A stretch of 48,395 nt of DNA, taken from CF-13 sp035279665 (GTDB lineage Bacteria; Chloroflexota; Dormibacteria; CF-121). Below the pieces are notes generated by a model. That model had not been told where the DNA came from, did not search any database, and was given only the letters and a program-made list of their open reading frames with translations. The first letter of the stretch is position 1. Every line of letters begins with the position of its first letter. A program made the position numbers and the translations under genes. Location: the NCBI GenBank assembly GCA_035279665.1, contig DATEHI010000124.1, positions 1 to 48,395 on the forward strand, read 5' to 3'. Of this stretch, positions 8,108-15,377 are shown one piece after another.

Positions 8108-9367
8108 CTAACGGCGGGCGAACAGACCCTTGCGGGGTTTCTTCTCGGAAGTCTCCGGCGCCGCCACCGGCACGGCCGGCAGCAGCTTGGCCACGAGCTC
8201 GCGAATGCGCTGGCTGATCTCGGATTCCGGATGGGTGGTGACGAAGGGATTCCCACGGTTGATCGAGTTGATGACCAGTTTGGGGTCGTTGGGGATCTGC
8301 CCGGCGATCGGGAAGCGCAGGTTCGCCTCCACGCTCTCCTTGTTGAATTCCGAGTGGGCGTCGGACTTGTTGAGCAGCAGGACGACGCGCTCCGGGGGGA
8401 TGGAGAGCGAGTCGAAGATCTTCAGGGCGAGCTTGGTGTTCTTGATCGCCGGGATGCTCAAGGAGGTGACCACCACCACCCGGTCGGCGTGGTCGAGCAC
8501 CTCGAGGTTGATCTCGCCGAGGTGGGCGCTGCTGTCGACGATGATGTAGTCGAACATCTTGCGCAGCTCGCTGAAGATGCGCCGTACATGGTCGACGGTG
8601 ACCAGGTCGGCGAGTTCCGGGCTGATCGGTGGGAGCAGAACCTTGATCCCGAAGGGGCCGTCCACCATGATCTCGCGAATGAAGTCGGGATCCATGTGGT
8701 CGATGTTCTCGATCAGGTCGGTGATCCCCTGCGAGTGATCCAGGTTGAGGAGCACACCGATGTCGCCGAACTGCAGGTCGAGGTCGACCAGGGCGACCTT
8801 GCCCTTGGTTTCGTTCGCCATCGACACGGCGAGGTTGGCGGCGACCAAGGACTTCCCCACGCCGCCCTTGCCTGAGTAGAAGAAGAAGACCTGACCGTGT
8901 TCGCCCCGGGGCCGAGTTTCGCCGTCCGGTGGCGCGGCGGGCGCCTTTTCCGTCCCAGCGGTGGTTTTCGCGAGGAAGGACTCCTTCTTCTGCTCCAGCT
9001 GATAGACGCGCCGGATGCTGGCAATGAGCTCGTCCCCGCTGAAGGGTTTGATCAGGAACTCGCGGGCCCCCGATTGCATCGCCCGCCGCAGGTAGTCACG
9101 CTCGCCCTGGACGGACATGATGATGACCGGCGAGCCGGGCACCTCCTGGGCGAGCGTCTCCGTGGCCTGGATGCCATCCATGATCGGCATGTTGACGTCC
9201 ATGAGGACGATGTCCGGTGCCAGCTTCTGGGCTTGCTCGATGCCTTCCTTGCCGTTCATGGCCGTGCCGACGACCTGGATGTCCGGCTCGAAAGAGAGCA
9301 GCTTCTGGAGGTTGTCCAGGGTGCTGGCGATGTCATCCACGATCAGGACCTTGATTGGCTCGCTCAT
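8108..9367 (-). CDS. cpaE: CpaE-type pilus protein: receiver (REC) domain fused to MinD/ParA-like ATPase
   Basis: A 419-residue two-domain protein. Residues 5-120 form a response-regulator receiver with every key residue visible: acidic pair Asp11/Asp12, phospho-acceptor Asp57 in VLMDVNMP, Ser85 and Lys107 in the LIKPF motif. After a Pro/Ala-rich linker (about 130-157), residues 158-395 are a MinD/ParA ATPase with the deviant Walker A GKGGVGKS at 166-173 and DYIIVDSSAHLG as Walker B. CpaE proteins place or regulate the Tad machinery at the pole or membrane; the tail ends in a basic KKPRKGLFARR. Many Proteobacterial CpaE receivers are degenerate, so this intact one is notable. A 12-bp hairpin lies upstream, between it and cpaB. 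Confidence 0.94.
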   Translation of the reverse strand: MSEPIKVLIVDDIASTLDNLQKLLSFEPDIQVVGTAMNGKEGIEQAQKLAPDIVLMDVNMPIMDGIQATETLAQEVPGSPVIIMSVQGERDYLRRAMQSGAREFLIKPFSGDELIASIRRVYQLEQKKESFLAKTTAGTEKAPAAPPDGETRPRGEHGQVFFFYSGKGGVGKSLVAANLAVSMANETKGKVALVDLDLQFGDIGVLLNLDHSQGITDLIENIDHMDPDFIREIMVDGPFGIKVLLPPISPELADLVTVDHVRRIFSELRKMFDYIIVDSSAHLGEINLEVLDHADRVVVVTSLSIPAIKNTKLALKIFDSLSIPPERVVLLLNKSDAHSEFNKESVEANLRFPIAGQIPNDPKLVINSINRGNPFVTTHPESEISQRIRELVAKLLPAVPVAAPETSEKKPRKGLFARR

Positions 9368-9391
9368 CTGATCATCCCGTTAATGAAGGCA

Positions 9392-9419
9392 CCCCGCGAA
9401 ATCTTCCGATTTCGCGGGG
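9392..9419 (-). promoter_or_regulatory. 12-bp perfect hairpin between cpaB and cpaE
   Basis: CCCCGCGAAATC (9392-9403) pairs perfectly with GATTTCGCGGGG (9408-9419) across a four-base loop. As minus-strand RNA the loop is GGAA, a GNRA-type tetraloop. No U-tract follows in the transcribed direction, so it is unlikely to be a simple terminator. It may stabilise or separate the upstream cpaB (and flp) message from cpaE. Confidence 0.7.
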
Positions 9420-9448
9420 AGCCTGTCAACGTTTTTTCGTTTTCGGTC

Positions 9449-10195
9449 CTAACGGACGCGGTACGTGCTGCTGAAGCTGTCCATCGAGGTCGCGCTGGTG
9501 TCGGGATCGGGCACATCGTAGTCCTTGACCGACTTGAGGACGAACTTGTAGTTGGTGCTGTCCAAGGCCCATTTGAGGTCCTCAGCCTGCTTGAGCGTCA
9601 CGATAACAGTCAGGCTCGAGGTGATCCCACGGGTGTTGGCGCCGCCGGCCGGGCCGACGCGGATCACATGGAGGTTGGTAAAGCTGGTTTTCGTCAGTGG
9701 CTGTAGCGCGCCCTTCGGCTGGTAGCTCACGATAACATCGATCCGGTCGTCCGGCTGGATGTAACCGCCTACGCCGACGAGCTCACCGGTCGGAATCTGC
9801 ATGGCGACCATCCCGGCTGGAATGGGCAGGAACGCCTGCTTGGCCGGCTGGACGCCGCTGACATCGCTGACGACGTCGTAGTCGATGATCGCGGAACCTG
9901 TATGGATCGGGATCGCCGCAAACTTACCGACGACCAGGTCCTTCGCCCGGAACGCGTAAGGCGGCGCCTGGTCCGACGAGAACTGCTGGACGGTAACCAT
10001 GTCCGCAGTGATCTGGGTCGATGCCGGGATGTCTTTCGTCGCGACCACGGCCGGCACGTTTTTCGACCCTCCAACCGATACAGAGCCGCCCGAGGTTCTG
10101 CCAACGAGCAAGGCCCCTCCAAACGCCACAATGGCAAGGAAAACACCGAAGATCAAGAGGATGCGGTTGCTCTTCGGCTTAACCTCCGTCGCCAA
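9449..10195 (-). CDS. cpaB: Flp pilus assembly protein CpaB/RcpC (SAF domain)
   Basis: A 248-residue membrane-anchored protein outside the cytoplasmic membrane. It has a basic N-terminus (KPKSNR), one transmembrane segment (about 12-32), then an SAF domain beginning VPAVVATKDIPASTQIT and containing AIPIHTGSAIIDYD, and the RcpC/CpaB core with GGYIQPDDRIDVIVSY. The likely start is TTG at 10195, because AGGAGG (10204-10209) sits eight bases before it; a longer reading to 10255 would put that Shine-Dalgarno inside the gene. The family is thought to stabilise the Tad channel. No secretin (cpaC) is present, in line with a single-membrane envelope. Confidence 0.92.
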   Translation of the reverse strand: MATEVKPKSNRILLIFGVFLAIVAFGGALLVGRTSGGSVSVGGSKNVPAVVATKDIPASTQITADMVTVQQFSSDQAPPYAFRAKDLVVGKFAAIPIHTGSAIIDYDVVSDVSGVQPAKQAFLPIPAGMVAMQIPTGELVGVGGYIQPDDRIDVIVSYQPKGALQPLTKTSFTNLHVIRVGPAGGANTRGITSSLTVIVTLKQAEDLKWALDSTNYKFVLKSVKDYDVPDPDTSATSMDSFSSTYRVR

Positions 10196-10203
10196 TCGAC
10201 TCA

Positions 10204-10209
10204 CCTCCT
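10204..10209 (-). promoter_or_regulatory. Shine-Dalgarno that decides the cpaB TTG start
   Basis: A perfect AGGAGG on the minus strand, eight bases before TTG at 10195-10193, in frame with cpaB. It supports a TTG start and trims 20 residues from the longest reading. Confidence 0.75.
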
Positions 10210-10290
10210 GATACTCGGCGTCAGCGCTCCAAGGCGTGACGCTCCTTCGGGTCATGTATCTATCGGTGAGCGCTCTTCCTTGCGCAAGCC

Positions 10291-10327
10291 GGAAAAAGAA
10301 AGAGAGCCCGCTTGCGCAGGCTCTCTC
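10291..10327 (-). terminator. Rho-independent terminator after flp
   Basis: On the minus strand, AGAGAGCC (pairing bases 10319-10326) and GGCTCTCT (10301-10308) form an 8-bp stem around a 10-base loop, followed by TTCTTTTTCC. This is a standard terminator shape just after the pilin gene. Partial read-through would give more pilin mRNA than cpaB-tadC mRNA. Confidence 0.75.
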
Positions 10328-10352
10328 TTGTTGCTCCCAAGAACGAAATGGG

Positions 10353-10532
10353 CTACTGGCCCAGGCCGCCCGAGATGTTGCAGAAAACGTTCTTGACCTG
10401 GTTGCCGAGGATGATCAGGACTACGATCACGACCACCGCGATCAAGACGAGGATAAGGGCGTACTCGACCATACCCTGCCCTTCCTCACGGTTGAGCAGA
10501 GCGCGAAGCTTGAGATAAAGGTTGGTCAACAT
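10353..10532 (-). CDS. flp: Flp/Fap-type pilin subunit
   Basis: A 59-residue Flp pilin. It begins with a short leader MLTNLYLKLRALLNREEGQG, then the conserved Flp segment MVEYALILVLIAVVVIVV, in which Glu-Tyr follows the expected cleavage Gly by two residues. The prepilin peptidase would cut in the EGQG-M region, giving a mature pilin of about 39 residues that is almost all hydrophobic helix. A single Cys lies near the C-terminus (VFCNISGG). ATG at 10532 has a strong AAGGAGGTG nine bases upstream. It is the first gene of the tad operon and is followed by its own terminator. The 186 nt upstream (10533-10718) hold no gene and must contain its promoter; I could not assign clear -35/-10 boxes. Confidence 0.95.
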   Translation of the reverse strand: MLTNLYLKLRALLNREEGQGMVEYALILVLIAVVVIVVLIILGNQVKNVFCNISGGLGQ

Positions 10533-10718
10533 GCAGATTCACCTCCTTGTGGAGCAGTTCGGACAGGACCCAGTTTCACACTGGCTCGCGTTCAAATCAA
10601 CGAATGCCGGGCGGAGGAACGGCGAAGAACTTTTGACGAGTCGGTAACAGTGCGCGCGTTGCTTGCGATGCGCGTTACAACGAGGCCGTCTGGACGCGCA
10701 CCGGCGCGGTTTAGTTGG

Positions 10719-11804
10719 CTAGCGCTTGCCTATGGAGATCTCGACTTTTACCTCGGTCCCGCGACCGGGTTGTGAACGGATCTCGAGGGTTCCCTTTTCC
10801 AGTTCCGCGCGTTCACGCATGGAGAGCAGCCCCAGGTTCTTGTTCTTGTGCAGGTTGGCCTCGGTACGGGCCACGTCGAATCCCTGGCCGTCGTCCTTGA
10901 TCGTGACCGTCACCCGGTTGGGCTGGAGGTTCATGGTCACCTCCGCCATCTTCGCCCGGGCGTGCTTGTGAACGTTGGTGAGCGCCTCCTGGATGATCCG
11001 GAAGAGCACACCCTCGGTGTTGCCCGGCAGCCGGCGCTCCTGGCCGACCACATTGAAGCGGGTCGCCAGGCCATAGCGGTCGCCATATTCCTTGATGAAC
11101 TTTCGCAGCGTCGGAACCAGGCCGAGGTCGTCGAGGGTCATCGGCCGCAGGTCGAAGATCAGCTGGCGAGTCTCCTCCAGCGCGTTGCGAACACTGTTCT
11201 TGAATTCGGCTAGCTCAGTGACCAACTGCTTGGGGTTGCGGTCGAGCAGCCGCTCCAGGATCTCGGCTTGCAGTACGAGGTTGGCCATCGATTGCGCCGG
11301 GCCATCGTGCATGTCGCGCGCGATGCGCATCCGTTCCTCTTCGATGATCTGGAACACCTGACGCGAGGCGTCACGGAACTGCTTGTCCCCTTCGGCCGCG
11401 GTCGGAGGCGCGCCGTTCTCGCCGTACATGCGCTGCAGGTCCGCCAGGATCTGGCTGGCGGATCGGAGGAACTGCCCCTGGTCCTTCAGCTCGGCACGGC
11501 GCGCCGTGAGGACCTCGTACTCCAACTGCACCCGCTCTACGCGGAGCTGTGTCTCGCGGATGTTGGCGAACGTCTCCTGGACCTCCGACGGGGAGAACTG
11601 CTTGAGGTTGTTAAGCAGGTGCTTTTCAACCACCCGCGATTCCTCGGCCTGGTCCCGGACCTGCTCCAGTGACGCCTCCAGCTCCCGCGATTTCGACTCA
11701 GCCGTCTCCAGCTCCGCCTCGACGATCTGCAGGCGGGCCGTGACCGACTGGTGAATCAACACGAATGGATCGAAGATCTCATCCGTGGCCTGGATCGCAC
11801 TCAT
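10719..11804 (-). CDS. DegS/NarL-type cytoplasmic sensor histidine kinase
   Basis: A 361-residue soluble histidine kinase. Residues 1-125 are a long coiled coil resembling the DegS sensor region, with no membrane segment. The HisKA_3 dimerisation and phospho-acceptor motif RIARDMHDGPAQS carries His166. The HATPase_c domain follows with the N box (IIQEALTNVHKHA), the G1 box (IKDDGQGFD) and the GLLSMRERAE G2 box. It would autophosphorylate and pass phosphate to a receiver. No DegU/NarL-type DNA-binding regulator is encoded in the window; the only receiver domain seen is in CpaE. It lies upstream of flp on the same strand, 186 nt away, so may share regulation with the pilus operon. Confidence 0.93.
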   Translation of the reverse strand: MSAIQATDEIFDPFVLIHQSVTARLQIVEAELETAESKSRELEASLEQVRDQAEESRVVEKHLLNNLKQFSPSEVQETFANIRETQLRVERVQLEYEVLTARRAELKDQGQFLRSASQILADLQRMYGENGAPPTAAEGDKQFRDASRQVFQIIEEERMRIARDMHDGPAQSMANLVLQAEILERLLDRNPKQLVTELAEFKNSVRNALEETRQLIFDLRPMTLDDLGLVPTLRKFIKEYGDRYGLATRFNVVGQERRLPGNTEGVLFRIIQEALTNVHKHARAKMAEVTMNLQPNRVTVTIKDDGQGFDVARTEANLHKNKNLGLLSMRERAELEKGTLEIRSQPGRGTEVKVEISIGKR

Positions 11805-11866
11805 ATAGGACTACTGGGACTACAAAACGGTACCGCTTTCTGGCTGGAGCCCCGTTTGGCGGCCCC

Positions 11867-11872
11867 ATGATA
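11867..11872 (-). promoter_or_regulatory. Possible extended -10 promoter for the histidine kinase
   Basis: On the minus strand TGCTATCAT resembles an extended -10 (TGnTATAAT), about 62 nt before the kinase ATG at 11804. No good -35 was found. It lies in the 108-nt divergent gap to the methyltransferase gene. Confidence 0.35.
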
Positions 11873-11912
11873 GCAGGAAAATCGACGAATTCTCGCTGAA
11901 TCTCCATACCAG

Positions 11913-12578
11913 ATGAATGACAGGGCGTCCTTCATCGTCGGACGGGCGCTACCCATCGGCGTCTTTGGCTTCCTGGTGGCCATTCAAGCGGAGCTGGCGG
12001 TCGCGGGGGTCCAGCACGCATTCAAGGGCGACCTGGACCGGACGCAGGCGATGTACCTGCTCAACCGCATCCTCACCTTCGTCTTCTTCGGATTCCTCGT
12101 GGTCATCTACGCGGTGCGCAGCAAGGCCATCGCTCGGGATCACAACCCGGTAGCGGTCGCGGCGGCGCTGGTCGGCAGCTTCGTCCTCTATGGGCTCTTC
12201 CTCGTTCCCGGCCAGGCCCGCAGCAGCGACATCTGGGTGCTGGCCGAAAGCGACATGTGCCTCGCGTGCGGCATTACCTGGGCGCTCTACTCGCTGAGCT
12301 ACCTCGGGAGGGCCTTCAGCATCGTGCCGGAAGCGCGCGGATTGGTGACCACCGGTCCTTACCGGTTCACTCGCCACCCGATTTACCTGGGGGAGATCAT
12401 CGCCGGCTTCGGGTTGGTGCTGCCTACCCTGCTCAGCCTCCACGCTGTGGTGTTTGCCATCTTCCTCGCCGCCCAGGTGGTCCGCACCCATTTCGAGGAA
12501 CGGGTGCTCCGCAGCACCTACCCGCAGTACGAGGCCTATGCCCGGCACACCCGCCGCCTCATCCCCTTCGTCCTGTAG
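11913..12578 (+). CDS. Isoprenylcysteine carboxyl methyltransferase (ICMT/PEMT)-like membrane protein
   Basis: A 221-residue integral membrane protein with about five or six hydrophobic segments. It ends in the ICMT/phospholipid methyltransferase signature: GLVTTGPYRFTRHPIYLGE at about 145-163, followed near the C-terminus by FEERVLRSTYPQYEAYARHTRR. Such enzymes bind SAM at the membrane and methylate small lipids or prenylated substrates; in bacteria the substrate is usually unknown. It opens the plus-strand operon and lies one base before the TTG start of the next gene, suggesting co-translation with a GT-C-like protein and perhaps a lipid-carrier substrate. Specific function is not claimed. 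Confidence 0.85.
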   Translation: MNDRASFIVGRALPIGVFGFLVAIQAELAVAGVQHAFKGDLDRTQAMYLLNRILTFVFFGFLVVIYAVRSKAIARDHNPVAVAAALVGSFVLYGLFLVPGQARSSDIWVLAESDMCLACGITWALYSLSYLGRAFSIVPEARGLVTTGPYRFTRHPIYLGEIIAGFGLVLPTLLSLHAVVFAIFLAAQVVRTHFEERVLRSTYPQYEAYARHTRRLIPFVL

Positions 12579-12579
12579 A

Positions 12580-14169
12580 TTGGCAACCCTGGCCCGTTCT
12601 CCCGCCCCGTCCCCGCTCCAGCCAGGTCCCGATGGGTGGCTGAGCCGAGCCGTCCGCTGGCTCGACCTCCCGCACTTGTTCACGATCGCCATCTTCCTCA
12701 CGATGCTGATCGCCGCCATCCAGCCGGTCACCGACCCCGACTTCTGGTGGCATGTCACGACCGGCAACTGGATCCTGAGCCATCACGCGGTCCCCCACCA
12801 CGATCTCTTCACCTTCACCGTCCCCGATCACCGCTGGATCACGCACGAATGGCTGAGTGAGGTGCTCCTGTCGGCGCTGTACGCCGCCGGCCGGCTGCCG
12901 CTGGTGAGCCTCGCGCTCGGGGCGATCACCGCCGCGGGCTTTCTCCTCGTCTACCTGGCGATCGACCGCCGGGTGAACTTCGTGATCGCCGGCTTGACGC
13001 TCGCCCTCGGGGTAGCGGCGGCCAATCCCATCTGGGGCCCCCGCATTCAGATGATCACTTTCGCCTTAACCGCCCTCACCTACCTCTGGGTCAAGCGCTA
13101 TTGCGAGGGGGGCAGCCGTGCCCTGTATTTCCTGCCCGCGGTCATGCTCGTCTGGGCTAACCTCCATGCCGGGTTCGTGCTGGGCTACGCGATCCTCGGC
13201 ATCGCATTCTTCGTGGAGGGCGTGCGATACCTCCTCCGCCGTCCGGGGGCCATGGCGTTTCCCCGTCTGCGGGCCATGGCGGCCGTCCTCGCCGCGTCGA
13301 TCGCCGTCGCCATCATCAACCCGAACGGCTGGGACATCTATCTCTATCCGTTTCAAACCGGCGGGAGCCCGGAGCAGCAGCGCTTGATCGTCGAGTGGTT
13401 CTCACCAAACTTCCAGATGTCGCAAATCTGGGCCTTCGAGGCGATGATCTTCCTGATCATCGGTGGCCTGGCCCTGGCGCGCCGCATCGACCCGCGCCAA
13501 TTCCTACTCCTGCTGGTCGGCCTCGGCCTCACCCTGCACTCGGTGCGCAACCTTTCTTTGTTCATGCTGGTCGCCGTCCCGGCGCTGGCGGACTACGCCC
13601 AGCAGGCCCGAGAGCGTCTGACGTTCCGCTGGCCGCGCCGCGTGCCGAAGACGACGCCCGTCACCTTCGTGTTCAACGTCGCGATGCTCCTGCTCGTTGT
13701 TGCCATCGTGGCCGTCGCCGCCCTGCCGAGCCTGCTGCAGCGCGTCGATGGCAAGGTGGTGGCGCGCGACTTCCCCATCAAGGCCGCTGACTTCCTCAAG
13801 CAACACCCACCGCCCGGGCACATGCTCAACGTCTACGGCTGGGGTGGCTACCTGATCTTCCGTCTCGACGCGCAGAGCACGACCCAGCCAGTTTTCATCT
13901 TCGGCGACGCGGCCCTGGACGGCGATCAGCTACTTCGCAACTATGACCATCTGCAGTCGCTCGGCACCGACCAGGCGCAACTCTTGGAGCGCTACCAGAT
14001 CAACTGGGTCATCTTCCATTCGAGCGATCCGATCATCACCGAATTGCGGCAGATCCACAATGCTCCCGGGTCAACCGGTTGGTTCGAGCTCAAGACCCTG
14101 GACAAGGCGACGATCATGATGCGCGACACGCCCGAGAACCGCGCCTACGCCGCCCAGGCCCAGGGATGA
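12580..14169 (+). CDS. Polytopic GT-C-like membrane protein, class with DPDFWWH motif (copy 1)
   Basis: About 529 residues with roughly ten to twelve membrane helices and a soluble C-terminal tail of about 130 residues. The first outside loop carries PVTDPDFWWHVTTG and, soon after, WITHEWLSE. Acidic residues after the first helix are the hallmark of GT-C enzymes that use polyprenyl-phosphate sugars, so glycosyl transfer outside the membrane is inferred, not shown. A close paralogue lies at 25196-26686 with the same two motifs. No ATG is available near the N-terminus; TTG at 12580, one base after the previous stop, is the best start. Its stop overlaps the next ATG (ATGA). Confidence 0.75.
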   Translation: MATLARSPAPSPLQPGPDGWLSRAVRWLDLPHLFTIAIFLTMLIAAIQPVTDPDFWWHVTTGNWILSHHAVPHHDLFTFTVPDHRWITHEWLSEVLLSALYAAGRLPLVSLALGAITAAGFLLVYLAIDRRVNFVIAGLTLALGVAAANPIWGPRIQMITFALTALTYLWVKRYCEGGSRALYFLPAVMLVWANLHAGFVLGYAILGIAFFVEGVRYLLRRPGAMAFPRLRAMAAVLAASIAVAIINPNGWDIYLYPFQTGGSPEQQRLIVEWFSPNFQMSQIWAFEAMIFLIIGGLALARRIDPRQFLLLLVGLGLTLHSVRNLSLFMLVAVPALADYAQQARERLTFRWPRRVPKTTPVTFVFNVAMLLLVVAIVAVAALPSLLQRVDGKVVARDFPIKAADFLKQHPPPGHMLNVYGWGGYLIFRLDAQSTTQPVFIFGDAALDGDQLLRNYDHLQSLGTDQAQLLERYQINWVIFHSSDPIITELRQIHNAPGSTGWFELKTLDKATIMMRDTPENRAYAAQAQG

Positions 14170-15377
14170 CTCGGGCGGCGGCCCGCGGCCGATTCCGGCA
14201 GCGCCTGCTGGTCCTCTTCCTGCTCGCGATGCTCATCCCCTATGGGCGCCAGGTGGTTTCCTCGCCCACCCTCGGTCAGGACTTCCGCGCCTTCTTTGCG
14301 GCCGCGACCGTCGTGGCGCAGCAGGGCGATCCCTACCACTGGCCGACGCTGGGCGCCGCGGAGTATCGACTCTACGACGCCTCTGGCGACATCAAGCCGG
14401 CCGACCCAACCTACTACGAATTCCTCGCGTACCCCGAAGGGCCCTGGCTCGCCTTTGCCCTGGTGCCGCTCACCGGTCTGCCCTGGACTTACGCCTACGT
14501 CATCTTCGCGCTGCTCCTCGGTCTGATCCTCGTGAGCGCGGCGTTCGGCACATGCGCCCTTCTCCGGTGGCCCCGGCGCCGGGCAGCACTCGCCGCGGGG
14601 TGCACGCTCCTCTCTGCGGTGGGCTTCATCAACCTCTTCATGGGACAGGTCTCCGTCCTCGTCTTTGGCGCCTTTGTCGCCGCCTGGCTGCTCGCCGCTC
14701 GCGGGCGACCCTGGCTGGCCGGGGCTGTGCTCGCCCTCGTCTGGATGAAACCGAACATCGGCCTCCCGCTGCCCCTCGTGCTCGCGCTGCTCGAACCGGC
14801 TGTGGCCCGCCGGATGATCGGCGGCTTCATGGTGGCGTCGGCCGCGCTCTTCGGCGTCGCCTTCACGGTTCTGGGCACCGGCTTCTTCGACTGGCCCCTG
14901 CAGGTGCCGCGGATGTGGCAGGCGGTGCAGGGTCTGCAGCCCGACATGGCCTCGGTCGAGAGCTTCTTTTATCCCGGGCTGGGCGGCTGGATCAAGACGG
15001 CGGCGCTGCTGGTCACGCTGCTGGCGGCGACCGCCTACGGCAGTTGGGCGATCCGTCGAGCACCCGACGCCCACACCCGAGGGCTCACCGTGTTGATCCT
15101 CTGGCTCTTCGGCCTTCCCTTCGTCCAGTCCTACGACCTGATCCTGCTGCTCCCGGCCGTCGTGCTCCTCCTTGGCGCTCGGCTCGAGGGCTGGGATGAC
15201 CTGACAGTCGAGCTCACTATCTGGGGCTTCGCCGCGATTCCCCTCCTGTATTTCCTGGGCGCACGCGTCGGCTACTTCAACGGCTTCACCGTGATCCCCT
15301 TCTCCGTGCTGGTCCTTGCCTGGCATCGGCGGATGCTGTCCAGGCGGGCCGTGCCGGCGCAGGCCAGGGCGGCATGA
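14166..15377 (+). CDS. GT87/DUF2029-like polytopic glycosyltransferase
   Basis: A 403-residue membrane protein of the GT87 (DUF2029, PimE-like mannosyltransferase) type with about ten helices. After the first helix comes the shared motif GQDFRAFFAAATVVAQQGDPY, whose Asp is at the position of the proposed catalytic Asp of GT87; then a YPEGPWLAFALVPLTGLP amphipathic loop and WMKPNIGLPLPLVLAL, matching the usual K-P/Lys region. ATG at 14166 overlaps the preceding stop by four bases, and its own stop overlaps the next start the same way. Donor and acceptor are unknown; a polyprenyl-phosphate hexose donor is inferred from the family. Confidence 0.8.
   Translation: MTRAAARGRFRQRLLVLFLLAMLIPYGRQVVSSPTLGQDFRAFFAAATVVAQQGDPYHWPTLGAAEYRLYDASGDIKPADPTYYEFLAYPEGPWLAFALVPLTGLPWTYAYVIFALLLGLILVSAAFGTCALLRWPRRRAALAAGCTLLSAVGFINLFMGQVSVLVFGAFVAAWLLAARGRPWLAGAVLALVWMKPNIGLPLPLVLALLEPAVARRMIGGFMVASAALFGVAFTVLGTGFFDWPLQVPRMWQAVQGLQPDMASVESFFYPGLGGWIKTAALLVTLLAATAYGSWAIRRAPDAHTRGLTVLILWLFGLPFVQSYDLILLLPAVVLLLGARLEGWDDLTVELTIWGFAAIPLLYFLGARVGYFNGFTVIPFSVLVLAWHRRMLSRRAVPAQARAA

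Noticed and set aside
9392..9433. A plus-strand terminator formed by the hairpin and the later T6 run
   Set aside because: No plus-strand gene lies upstream, and the T-run starts 12 bases after the stem, too far for a Rho-independent terminator.
12454..12579. A longer N-terminus for the first DPDxWWH protein
   Set aside because: It would overlap the methyltransferase gene by 125 bases with a low-complexity Ser/Pro/Arg stretch not seen in the paralogue; TTG at 12580 is preferred.
14145..15326. A 393-residue minus-strand open frame opposite a GT87-like gene
   Set aside because: Its composition is extreme (Glu, Gln, Gly, Arg) with no domains, while the plus strand has membrane helices and a coupled start.
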